Shown: positions 9,602 through 16,851 of the stretch, one piece after another
Layout of the letters: each line of letters opens with the position of its first letter
Numbering within the stretch: position 1 is the stretch's first letter
Assembly (NCBI RefSeq): GCF_019308355.1
Contig: NZ_JAAGKM010000009.1
Location: forward strand, 1-64,000
Direction: 5' to 3'
Length of the DNA stretch: 64,000 nucleotides
Source of the DNA: Empedobacter falsenii
Lineage (GTDB): Bacteria; Bacteroidota; Bacteroidia; Flavobacteriales; Weeksellaceae
Notes under the pieces: model-generated
Seen by the model: the letters and a program-made list of their open reading frames with translations, nothing else
Databases searched by the model: none
What the model was told of the DNA's origin: nothing
Position numbers and translations under genes: made by a program

Positions 9602-9928
9602 ATGATGAAAAATATACTTTTACTTTTTTGCTTTACTATTATTTATAGTTGTTCCTCATCTTCAGATTTTCATAATATAAATGATCACATTGAAGATGGA
9701 AAATATTGCGCAAATGTCAAGGTTAAAACGAATAAGTCAACAAAGACATATCGAGTAACTATAACAACGAAAAATAATTATCTGCATAAAATTGATTGGC
9801 CAAATGGTGGTTGGCTGGATAATACGCATTACAAACTTCCTGAATTTTATGAAAACGAAGTTACTTTTATAGATGATAGAGCCCGAAAATTTGAAGTAAA
9901 AATTATACAAAAAGGAGAATGTAAATAA
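9602..9928 (+). CDS. Small putative lipoprotein of unknown function
   Basis: A 108-residue protein with a short lipoprotein signal peptide; the lipobox ends YSC at about residue 17 and a run of serines follows, as in Bacteroidota surface or periplasmic lipoproteins. The mature part is polar with several beta-strand-like segments and two further Cys. I do not recognise a family. Either of two adjacent ATGs (9602, 9605) could start it. It ends just before the attL site of the tRNA-Leu element and before integration would have faced tRNA-Leu, sharing its terminator. It therefore belongs to the chromosome, not the element. Confidence 0.65.
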   Translation: MMKNILLLFCFTIIYSCSSSSDFHNINDHIEDGKYCANVKVKTNKSTKTYRVTITTKNNYLHKIDWPNGGWLDNTHYKLPEFYENEVTFIDDRARKFEVKIIQKGECK

Positions 9929-9929
9929 A

Positions 9930-9959
9930 AAAAGCTCGAAACTAATGTTTCGAGCTTTT
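9930..9959. terminator. Bidirectional terminator at the element boundary
   Basis: AAAAGCTCGAAAC pairs with the following GTTTCGAGCTTTT half around a short loop, with A and T tracts on both sides. It ends the small lipoprotein gene. Because tRNA-Leu must have joined this point before integration, it was probably also that tRNA's original terminator (inference). Confidence 0.75.
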
Positions 9960-9962
9960 GCT

Positions 9963-9977
9963 TAGTACTCGGAGTGG
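9963..9977. repeat. attL core of the tRNA-Leu element
   Basis: TAGTACTCGGAGTGG, identical to 19295-19309. It reproduces the 3' acceptor strand, part of the T-arm and 3 nt downstream of tRNA-Leu but continues into sequence only weakly like the tRNA, so it is a remnant and not a gene. Confidence 0.85.
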
Positions 9978-10106
9978 TAGTCATACCTATAGAAATTTTA
10001 TATATAAATTATAGATAAACATCCATCTAAACACTTTTATTAACAACACTTTAGTCTATTTTTAAAGTTTTTGTATAAAATTAATTATTGAATTATTACT
10101 AAAAAT

Positions 10107-10129
10107 GTGTTTACAAATGTGATAACATT
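10107..10129 (+). repeat. Left inner repeat (candidate integrase arm or Xis site)
   Basis: GTGTTTACAAATGT followed by GATAACATT. The first 14 bases are identical to 19218-19231 at the other end of the element and 21 of 23 match overall, in the same orientation. It contains the inverted pair AAATGT/ACATTT. Location between att core and integrase gene suggests a binding site for the recombination proteins (inference). Confidence 0.55.
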
Positions 10130-10169
10130 TTAGGCATCGTATTTGAATATTAATTTTTAAAAAAACAAT

Positions 10170-11426
10170 ATGGCTAAAGGTAATTTTTCGGTGAGAACAA
10201 ACTCGGATTGGAATAGTTTAACTTACAAATTTAGAGAATCAAGAAATTCGAAGCAGTTAAGCCTTACGATTGAAGAAATTAAAATCCCTAAAAATTGTTG
10301 GGATAAAAATCTGAAGAAAGTTAAGAAGAATTCTAAAGTAGACGACCTTAACAAGTTAAATTTAAGAATTAAAGAATTTGATTTATTCATTATGAATTCC
10401 TATCATAAGTCTATTCTTGATGGTAAAAAAATTGATAAAGAATGGCTTTTGGTTAACTATTATTCTTTTTTTGATTTAGAAAATCCAAATAAAATTCAAG
10501 AAACGCCTGAATTTTTACTTGATTTCATTAAATTTCAAATCAATCAAAAGAAAAATGATTTTAGTCCAAATACAATAAAAGGGTATAATTCTACATACAA
10601 TTTGTTATTTGATTTTGAAAAAACTAAAAAATTAAAATTGAATTTTAAAGATTTCAATTTACATATGTTTGAAAAATTGATAGAGTTCTGTAATAATAAA
10701 AGATACAACTCTTCAACAATCGCAACCTATATTAATAAGATTAAGGCAATTTTTAAACAAGCTTATGAATATGAATTAGAAGTAAATGATGATTATTTAT
10801 TGGGTAAATTTAAATATAAAGTAACACCGAAAGATTACATTTATTTAAATAATGATGAGATAACAAGAATAAGTAATTTAGAACTTACAAAGTTTTCTAT
10901 GTATGACAACGCAAGAGATTGGTTATTAATAGGTTGTTATACAGGACAAAGGGTTAGTGATTTATTCAATTTAGAAAATGCTGTCTTAAATAATAATATA
11001 TATATGCATAAAAATATTAAAACAGGTAAAGAAGTTTTAATCCCAAATAGCAAAAAACTCCAAGAAATACTAAAAAAATATGAAGGAAATTTTCCAAGAA
11101 AAATTTCTGATGTTAAATTTAACGAATATATTAAAGAAGTTTGTAAGAAAGCTAAAATAAATGAGATTGTAAGAGGCTCTAAGCTTTGTAAAGAGTTAAT
11201 TAACGGGAAAGAAGAATTTAGAAAAATTGAAGGAAATTATGAAAAATGGGAACTTGTTACATCTCATACATGTAGAAGAACTTTAATAACTAAACTAATG
11301 GATGAGCCATTATTAAAACCTCATCAAATAATGGTTATGACTGGGCATTCTGATATTAAAATGCTACAACGATATAATAAAATTGAAAAAGAAAAATCTG
11401 TACAAGCATTATCAGATTTTATATAA
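10170..11426 (+). CDS. Tyrosine recombinase / integrase of the element
   Basis: Catalyses site-specific integration and excision at the tRNA-Leu att site. The 418 residues have an N-terminal arm-binding part, a SAM-like core-binding domain (about 112-215) and a C-terminal catalytic domain with the full active set: R261 in GCYTGQRVSD, H366-x-x-R369 in SHTCRR, G392-H393, and the nucleophile Y402. The layout is that of Bacteroidota transposon and island integrases. It lies 193 bp inside attL and reads inward, ending at a bidirectional hairpin. Confidence 0.93.
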   Translation: MAKGNFSVRTNSDWNSLTYKFRESRNSKQLSLTIEEIKIPKNCWDKNLKKVKKNSKVDDLNKLNLRIKEFDLFIMNSYHKSILDGKKIDKEWLLVNYYSFFDLENPNKIQETPEFLLDFIKFQINQKKNDFSPNTIKGYNSTYNLLFDFEKTKKLKLNFKDFNLHMFEKLIEFCNNKRYNSSTIATYINKIKAIFKQAYEYELEVNDDYLLGKFKYKVTPKDYIYLNNDEITRISNLELTKFSMYDNARDWLLIGCYTGQRVSDLFNLENAVLNNNIYMHKNIKTGKEVLIPNSKKLQEILKKYEGNFPRKISDVKFNEYIKEVCKKAKINEIVRGSKLCKELINGKEEFRKIEGNYEKWELVTSHTCRRTLITKLMDEPLLKPHQIMVMTGHSDIKMLQRYNKIEKEKSVQALSDFI

Positions 11427-11431
11427 AAACA

Positions 11432-11471
11432 AAGGGGGCTACATCAAAAGTAAATATGATATAGCCCTCTT
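11432..11471. terminator. Bidirectional hairpin between integrase and OMP genes
   Basis: A near-perfect 14-bp stem (AAGGGGGCTACATC against GATATAGCCCTCTT, two mismatches) separates the convergent integrase and outer-membrane protein genes. Confidence 0.65.
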
Positions 11472-11505
11472 CCTTGTTATAGGGTTGTGTATTTAACTAA
11501 AAACA

Positions 11506-12135
11506 TTAATTAAAGATATAAGCCATGGTAAGTTTAAAATTAGAGTTTTTTAAATCATTTGTTACCGCTCCTTTATGGTATATTTTATTCATGTTAACTA
11601 AACCAAAATCATAGCCAAAAGTAAATTGTAGTTTTTCTTTAAGTTCTATTCCTAAGTTGAGACCTAAACCAAAATCAATAGTATTCATTAGACCCTCACA
11701 ACCAAAAGTATTTTCTTCATCTTCACCTCCCCAATAACTATCGTATTTTATTTTACCAAATAGTCCTATCCCAAAATAAGGCCCAAAATTTCCAATTGCC
11801 TTAATATTAGAATTAATATCATATTTATACCCTAAATGAATTGGCACTTCCAAATAAGTAGCGTTGATATTTCCTACTTCATAGCCTCCATCAAATTTTG
11901 CTCCTTTTGATGTTATCAAACCTGCTATTTCAAGATAGATACCGTCACTTAATCGAGGTAAATCTATTTCAGTCTTAACACCTGCATGATAACCCGTTTT
12001 TGAGTTAAGATTTTTAGACATATTATTAAAGTTAACTCCAGCTACAATACCGAATTTAACATCATCTGAAATTTGAGCATTTAAAGTACTAATGGCTGTA
12101 CCCATTATTAACATTGATAAGTAAATTTTTTTCAT
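11506..12135 (-). CDS. Outer-membrane beta-barrel protein (PorT-like)
   Basis: A 209-residue secreted protein with a cleavable signal peptide ending LNAQ (residue 21), the pattern FGIVAGVNFNNMS that opens many small PorT/OMP_b-brl_2-type barrels, and eight or so amphipathic beta-strands ending in ...FKLTMAYIFN with an aromatic C-terminus. It is the last gene of the minus-strand group on the element but is 187 bp from its neighbour, so it may be separately expressed. Function is unknown; receptor, adhesin or superinfection-exclusion roles are all possible. Confidence 0.7.
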   Translation of the reverse strand: MKKIYLSMLIMGTAISTLNAQISDDVKFGIVAGVNFNNMSKNLNSKTGYHAGVKTEIDLPRLSDGIYLEIAGLITSKGAKFDGGYEVGNINATYLEVPIHLGYKYDINSNIKAIGNFGPYFGIGLFGKIKYDSYWGGEDEENTFGCEGLMNTIDFGLGLNLGIELKEKLQFTFGYDFGLVNMNKIYHKGAVTNDLKNSNFKLTMAYIFN

Positions 12136-12322
12136 ATTATTTATAATTAATTTGTTTTATCCCATTATTGAAAGATTTACATAAAAAATCAACTAAAATT
12201 TTCACATTATTTTTTACTAATTAGTATCCACTTTTTGATGACGATTTACAAGAAAACCCCATTTTAATTCACATATAACTTGTTGTTGAAAAAACACTTT
12301 AACTAAAAAATAAAATCTATTG

Positions 12323-12802
12323 TTATTGTAATTCTGATATTTCAATAATTTCTTTTGATATTGAAGGTCCTTTAAACTCGAAAATATTTTTATTATCAAA
12401 TATTACTAACATATACGTATCAATTATTTTGAATTTTTCATTTTTCTCTTGTCGTAAAATCACAGTTGCTGGTATATAATCATCTTCTGATTTTATAGCC
12501 CATAGAAAACTTGTTTTCAAAGAAAAATCATTAACTCTTGTATTTTTAACTTCACCTATCTCTCCACTCCATAAATTTTGATCAATGATCAAATAATAAT
12601 TATTTTTATATTTTTTAATTATTATTTGATTTTTTTCTATTTCTTCTAAACTAGAAGCTATATGATTATTAAAATACGTGATGTTGTTATCATCGTCTAG
12701 GACTCCTGTCTCATACACTACTATATTAGATTTAAAAATATCACTTTGAGCAAATGATAAATTATTTAATAGTATTATAAATAAAAAAGCATATTTTTTC
12801 AT
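12323..12802 (-). CDS. Secreted protein of unknown function
   Basis: A 159-residue protein with a signal peptide ending SFAQ (residue 19) and a Lys/Ile/Asn-rich mature part; I do not recognise a family. Its ATG overlaps the stop of the M48 peptidase gene by four bases (ATGA), so translation is probably coupled and the two proteins are likely to act together in the periplasm. It is the last gene of the element's minus-strand operon. The low-complexity A+T-rich codon use matches the rest of the element. Confidence 0.65.
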   Translation of the reverse strand: MKKYAFLFIILLNNLSFAQSDIFKSNIVVYETGVLDDDNNITYFNNHIASSLEEIEKNQIIIKKYKNNYYLIIDQNLWSGEIGEVKNTRVNDFSLKTSFLWAIKSEDDYIPATVILRQEKNEKFKIIDTYMLVIFDNKNIFEFKGPSISKEIIEISELQ

Positions 12803-14307
12803 AAAGCGTTTAAATAAGATGTAATTTCTTCCTGTACTCTTTTCTGTCTATCATAAATAACCTCATTTTCACGATAGAATTTTAATATTATATTAAGATA
12901 ATCTTTAGAATTTTCTTTAGATGGGTCTTTTATTTGTTTAAATTTTATATAAAATCTATTTATTTTATATTCATTTTTTACATTATCATTCTTATTAAAA
13001 TCATAAATCAAAATTTCTGAATATAATTTAATAATATAGATTAAATCATCTTCATTTAAATTAGCACTATAATTTGATAAAATGTTATCGTAAATAACTC
13101 CCATTTCTTTAAATGAATAATTTAATTTTAAAGCAGTATCAATTCTTGAGAAAAAAAACTTTTTGAATATTACAGGCGAAAAATTATTTTCAACCAATAA
13201 CTTTTCAATATCATTATCATTCAAATAGTTTATAGCAGATTCATAATTTTTTAATTCATAATTTAATATACCAATTTTTGCTTTAATTATTTTATCATCA
13301 GGTAAAAAACTAAAAGCTTTTTCATAGTATTTAATTGACTTTTCTTTTTCATTTAATAATTCATAACTTCCTCCAATATTAAAATACAAGTAATTTGCAA
13401 TAAATTCATTTTTATGATCTCTTGAAAATTTATTAATTATAAAGTTCGGACTATTTAAACGTGTTTCTAATTTTAAAAGTTCATTCAAAGCAAGTTCTTC
13501 GCTATATAGATTTCTATATATTTCAACCTTTCTTATTGCACCTATTAAATACAGAAATTCATCAATTTCAGATAATTTATCTAACTCAATTAATGCTTTG
13601 CTATATTCACTATTGTTTATTAAATTTATCCCTCTATCATAATTTTTTGAATTAATAATAGTTAAACTATTATATTTAGATAATTTCAAAATTTTATCAA
13701 TGTAACTATTTATATCATATTCATTATCATCAAAAGCCTGAGTAATTATCAAGTCCCTTTTTTGTTTTATGGGATGTGTACTGAAAAAATCATCATTCGA
13801 TTCTTGTAATTTGTTTATACCTTCTATAGATTCATTCAACGAATAACCTAATTTTTTCATGATTACACCTGATAAATAATCTGCTTCCAATTCATTTCTC
13901 TTACTTGCTTCTAAATCACGTGCTTCAATTAATGTATGATTTAATAGGTGATGAGCGATTTCATGTGCTAAAATTGAAGTAATAACATATCTTTTATTGT
14001 TAGATATTCTTTTAAGAAATTCAAAATCATAAATAATAACTCTACTTCCGAAATAGTTTAAAGCCGCACAATTATTAAAGTCTGATTTATTGATAACAAT
14101 AAAATTATTTTGTACACCTATTGATTCTTCTATTTCATTAACAATTTCTAAAATTAACCTATCATTTGGAGTGCTTGAAAAAATTAATTCAATTTCAGAA
14201 ATATTCGAATTTGAATAATTACATACATTTACATTCTGACTAAAAATATAACTTGAAAAAAATAACAAAATTAAAGTAACATTATTTTTTAGTAATTTTA
14301 TTTCCAT
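12799..14307 (-). CDS. Secreted M48-family metallopeptidase with TPR repeats
   Basis: A predicted periplasmic zinc protease of the BepA/Oma1 type. The 502 residues start with a signal peptide (ending IFSQ, about 24), followed by the zinc motif H115-E-I-A-H119 in ILAHEIAHHLLNH and the third-ligand motif ExxAD at 139-143 (NELEADYLSG). The C-terminal half is helical with at least one clear TPR (about 308-345, SYELLNEKEKSIKYYEKAF) and probably more. BepA-like proteins degrade or help assemble outer-membrane proteins. Here it sits between a TerB-like membrane protein and a small secreted protein in the element's operon. Being active as a protease is inference from intact ligands. Confidence 0.85.
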   Translation of the reverse strand: MEIKLLKNNVTLILLFFSSYIFSQNVNVCNYSNSNISEIELIFSSTPNDRLILEIVNEIEESIGVQNNFIVINKSDFNNCAALNYFGSRVIIYDFEFLKRISNNKRYVITSILAHEIAHHLLNHTLIEARDLEASKRNELEADYLSGVIMKKLGYSLNESIEGINKLQESNDDFFSTHPIKQKRDLIITQAFDDNEYDINSYIDKILKLSKYNSLTIINSKNYDRGINLINNSEYSKALIELDKLSEIDEFLYLIGAIRKVEIYRNLYSEELALNELLKLETRLNSPNFIINKFSRDHKNEFIANYLYFNIGGSYELLNEKEKSIKYYEKAFSFLPDDKIIKAKIGILNYELKNYESAINYLNDNDIEKLLVENNFSPVIFKKFFFSRIDTALKLNYSFKEMGVIYDNILSNYSANLNEDDLIYIIKLYSEILIYDFNKNDNVKNEYKINRFYIKFKQIKDPSKENSKDYLNIILKFYRENEVIYDRQKRVQEEITSYLNAL

Positions 14308-14407
14308 AACATTTTTCTAATAATTAATTTTCATTGAGTATTCATCAAGACATTTACTTTTTATTACACTTTTCAATTTTGATTTTAAAAAACACAGATT
14401 TTTAATA

Positions 14408-15709
14408 TTACTTACAGTCATTTGTTGTTTCTAAAACTATTTGATCTTCTATTAATTTTTCATTGAATTTTGTTAAAACAATTTTCCATTCTAGTTCATA
14501 AGATGTTGCATTTTGTGGAATATTAGAAATAAAAACATTTGCTGAGCCACTATTTTTAGCTGATACATCATTAACAAATAATGATTTTCCACCAATTGAA
14601 TTATTATTTACATCTTTAAATACTAATTTTAAATTTACACTTCCACTTTTTAAAAGAACATTGTTATTATTAACAATACTAACATCTCCCTTTAAGTAAC
14701 TCGACATATAATATGGGTTAACCTCTTCTACATTAGGTAGAATTTTAACATTATTTTTAAAATTAAAATTCATTAATATTTTTAAGGATTCAAATTTACT
14801 TTCAAGCTTTTTATTTTTAATTATCAATCCAAGTTCAACATCATTTTCATCCCCAATAATACATCCCTTTTTTATCCCAAATTCCATTATATTATTATAA
14901 TATGCATAGGATAAACCTTTGGAACTAATTACTTGATTTTTAAAATTTTCTTGACCAATTTCAACCTGTATCGGATACTTGTTACTGAATATTGCATAAA
15001 CAATGTAATTTCCTTTTGAATTTTTTACAACATTTTTTATAAAAATATCTTTATCAATTACAACTCTTTTACCAATTTTATCAACATTTGGATATAATTT
15101 TAATAGGCTTTTTTCATCTGAAGTAGTTTTGGTAGACATTAGACTAAATAAGTTAGTGGCTTCATTTGATGCTTTTTCACTTGTTAATCTAATTTGAAAA
15201 TAATAAAATAAGGAAGCTCCCCCTAATAATGCTATTAAAAATGAAACAATAATTATTGGTAACTTAACCGAACTCTTTATTTCTTCTGTTTTAACAGATA
15301 ATTCATCCGAAATTGATTCTTTTGAAAAATTACTTAGAAGTATATTAATTTTATCTATTCGTCTCTTAAATTCTCCGTTTGTAAAACCCGCATTATCAAC
15401 TAAAAAATCATTTACAAATTCATTATTTTCAATACTTAATGGCAAATTATCAAAAAGTACTTCATTAATAGCAGTAACAAGATAGTCTTTAGTAAAATTG
15501 TCAAATTTGGATAACGAATGAATTAAAGATTTAACATCTTTTTTTGATATAAAATCATCACATTCTACTTTTGTTAAGTTTAAATCTCTAATCAGACTAT
15601 CTAAATTAACACTCACTTCTTTACCTAACTCATTAAACATTAAAGTTATTAGATAAACAATAGAAAGCCTATCATCTTTACTTTCCACAGGACAATAATT
15701 TTCTTCCAT
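14408..15709 (-). CDS. Single-pass membrane protein with TerB-like cytoplasmic domain
   Basis: A 433-residue protein with no family I can name with certainty. Residues 10-125 are helical with the spacing of a TerB-type fold (two helical halves, the second reading YLVTAINEVLFDNLPLS...NNEFVNDFL). A single membrane helix spans about 149-171. Residues 175-433 are predicted to be extracytoplasmic and beta-rich. There is no signal peptide. It lies 9 bp downstream of a J-domain protein gene. In E. coli DjlA, a TerB-like domain and a J-domain are parts of one membrane co-chaperone, so this pair could be a split version. The TerB call is by pattern only and needs a profile search. Confidence 0.5.
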   Translation of the reverse strand: MEENYCPVESKDDRLSIVYLITLMFNELGKEVSVNLDSLIRDLNLTKVECDDFISKKDVKSLIHSLSKFDNFTKDYLVTAINEVLFDNLPLSIENNEFVNDFLVDNAGFTNGEFKRRIDKINILLSNFSKESISDELSVKTEEIKSSVKLPIIIVSFLIALLGGASLFYYFQIRLTSEKASNEATNLFSLMSTKTTSDEKSLLKLYPNVDKIGKRVVIDKDIFIKNVVKNSKGNYIVYAIFSNKYPIQVEIGQENFKNQVISSKGLSYAYYNNIMEFGIKKGCIIGDENDVELGLIIKNKKLESKFESLKILMNFNFKNNVKILPNVEEVNPYYMSSYLKGDVSIVNNNNVLLKSGSVNLKLVFKDVNNNSIGGKSLFVNDVSAKNSGSANVFISNIPQNATSYELEWKIVLTKFNEKLIEDQIVLETTNDCK

Positions 15710-15718
15710 TAAGTAATT

Positions 15719-16186
15719 TTAAATAAAAAAATAAATCAATAACGCTAATAGATTAATAATAATTACAAAAACTATCAATGAATAAACACCTTCCAAACAT
15801 CCTTTAGAAGCTGCTATTGAAACACCTTTAAAATCTTCCAAACTTTGTTTTACTATATCAGATGCTTGTTTTTTAGCATTATTAATCCATTTCTCTAATA
15901 AATCATCTTCTACAGTATATCCTTGATATTTATTATCATCTGTTTCAAAACTATGTACATTTTTAAAATTTTGAAATTTCAAATATTCAATATCATACCT
16001 TGCTCTAGCTTCATTATCTAACAAAATTAATTTTGCTTCATTAATTTCTTGCATTTGGATAGTCGTATCAATTGTTTGATTTTTATCTGGATGCCACTTT
16101 AAAGCTTGTTTTTTAAAAGCAATTTTTATTTGGTCATTTGTAGCATCAGAATTGACTTCAAGTACCTTATAATAATCTACAAACAC
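15719..16186 (-). CDS. Membrane-anchored J-domain (DnaJ-like) protein
   Basis: A 155-residue co-chaperone. Residues 4-70 form a J-domain with the invariant H32-P33-D34 motif (LKWHPDKN) and the usual helix II/III pattern, which stimulates ATP hydrolysis by DnaK. A linker (70-130) follows and a C-terminal hydrophobic helix (about 133-154) should anchor it in the inner membrane. I use the GTG start at 16186 because the J-domain begins immediately there. This GTG shares one base with the TAG stop of the upstream small gene, so the two are translationally coupled. It is the second gene of the element's operon. Confidence 0.85.
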   Translation of the reverse strand: MFVDYYKVLEVNSDATNDQIKIAFKKQALKWHPDKNQTIDTTIQMQEINEAKLILLDNEARARYDIEYLKFQNFKNVHSFETDDNKYQGYTVEDDLLEKWINNAKKQASDIVKQSLEDFKGVSIAASKGCLEGVYSLIVFVIIINLLALLIYFFI

Positions 16187-16383
16187 TAATTCTTATTAAG
16201 TGTCTGATTATTGTTATTTTCATTTTCATTAGACGGTTTATACTTGATAATTGCAAATATTATCGCAATACCTATAACATTCCTCACTATAGCAGGTATG
16301 CCCATTTCTTTTGTAACAGTCATTACAACAATAACAACAAAAATTAAAACAATCTTAATTATCCATAAAATAGACTTACTCAT
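16186..16383 (-). CDS. Small two-helix membrane protein
   Basis: A 65-residue protein starting at the ATG 16383; an upstream TTG at 16410 would add nine residues and is less likely. Two hydrophobic helices (about 5-24 and 30-47) are followed by an Asn-rich hydrophilic tail ending ...QTLNKN. I recognise no family. It is the first gene of the element's minus-strand operon, and its TAG stop overlaps the GTG start of the J-domain gene. Small two-helix proteins in this position can be toxins, holin-like proteins or anchors for the following proteins, but nothing here decides. Confidence 0.6.
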   Translation of the reverse strand: MSKSILWIIKIVLIFVVIVVMTVTKEMGIPAIVRNVIGIAIIFAIIKYKPSNENENNNNQTLNKN

Positions 16384-16492
16384 AATTTTTATATTAAATT
16401 TTATATTCAAATCTATTATAAGTTTTCATTATGTTTTTACGGGAAACCATAAATCAATGAAAATAATTAATTTAGATTAAAAATATTTTTTA

Positions 16493-16536
16493 CAAATATA
16501 CAATAATGCAGTAGTTTAAGGTTACAATATGCAGTA
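16493..16536. promoter_or_regulatory. Promoter of the element operon with paired operator repeats
   Basis: On the minus strand TATATTTG (16500-16493) matches the Bacteroidota -7 element and would start transcription about 100 bp before the small membrane protein gene. Two direct repeats ATGCAGTA (16506-16513, 16529-16536) are 23 bp apart, about two helical turns, and cover the upstream half of this promoter and the leader of the divergent XRE gene. They are good candidates for the XRE operator. No well-spaced -33 TTG is evident. Confidence 0.5.
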
Positions 16537-16559
16537 TTTTTTGATTCATTTTCGTGCAA

Positions 16560-16814
16560 ATGGAAAGTGATTTAAAAAATATTAACACAACTATCCCCAA
16601 ACTAATTGGCGAAGAGATAAGAAAGTTCAGAAAATTAAAGAAACTTACTCAAACGGAATTAGCTTTAATGGTTGGTAAAGACAGACAATACCTCTATAAA
16701 ATAGAGAAAGGAGTTGTTAAGCCAAATATTGTCACTATTTCTATTATAGCCTTTGCTTTAGATTTAGAATTATCAGAATTATTTGAAAATATTAAAAGAA
16801 ATAATATTAAATAA
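16560..16814 (+). CDS. XRE-family HTH regulator of the element
   Basis: An 84-residue DNA-binding protein, essentially one Cro/C1-type helix-turn-helix domain (about residues 14-70: IRKFRKLKKLTQTELALMVG...LYKIEKGVVKP). I place the start at ATG 16560 rather than the GTG two codons upstream. It is divergent from the five-gene operon, with the paired ATGCAGTA repeats in between, and so probably represses both that operon and itself, as phage and island master regulators do. This regulatory role is inference from position. Confidence 0.85.
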   Translation: MESDLKNINTTIPKLIGEEIRKFRKLKKLTQTELALMVGKDRQYLYKIEKGVVKPNIVTISIIAFALDLELSELFENIKRNNIK

Positions 16815-16846
16815 AAAAATCTCAACTCCTAAAAGTCGAGATTTTT
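16815..16846. terminator. Bidirectional terminator between XRE and polymerase-like genes
   Basis: A-tract, stem AAAAATCTC...GAGATTTTT and T-tract between two convergent genes; it ends six bases before the stop of the polymerase-like gene. Confidence 0.75.
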
Positions 16847-16851
16847 ATATT

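Noticed and set aside
9963-9990. Second tRNA-Leu gene at the left end of the element
   Set aside because: Only 15 bp match the tRNA 3' end and the rest diverges; it is an att remnant.
12217-12399. 60-codon ORF on the minus strand
   Set aside because: Overlaps the secreted-protein gene in another frame and has no coding character of its own.
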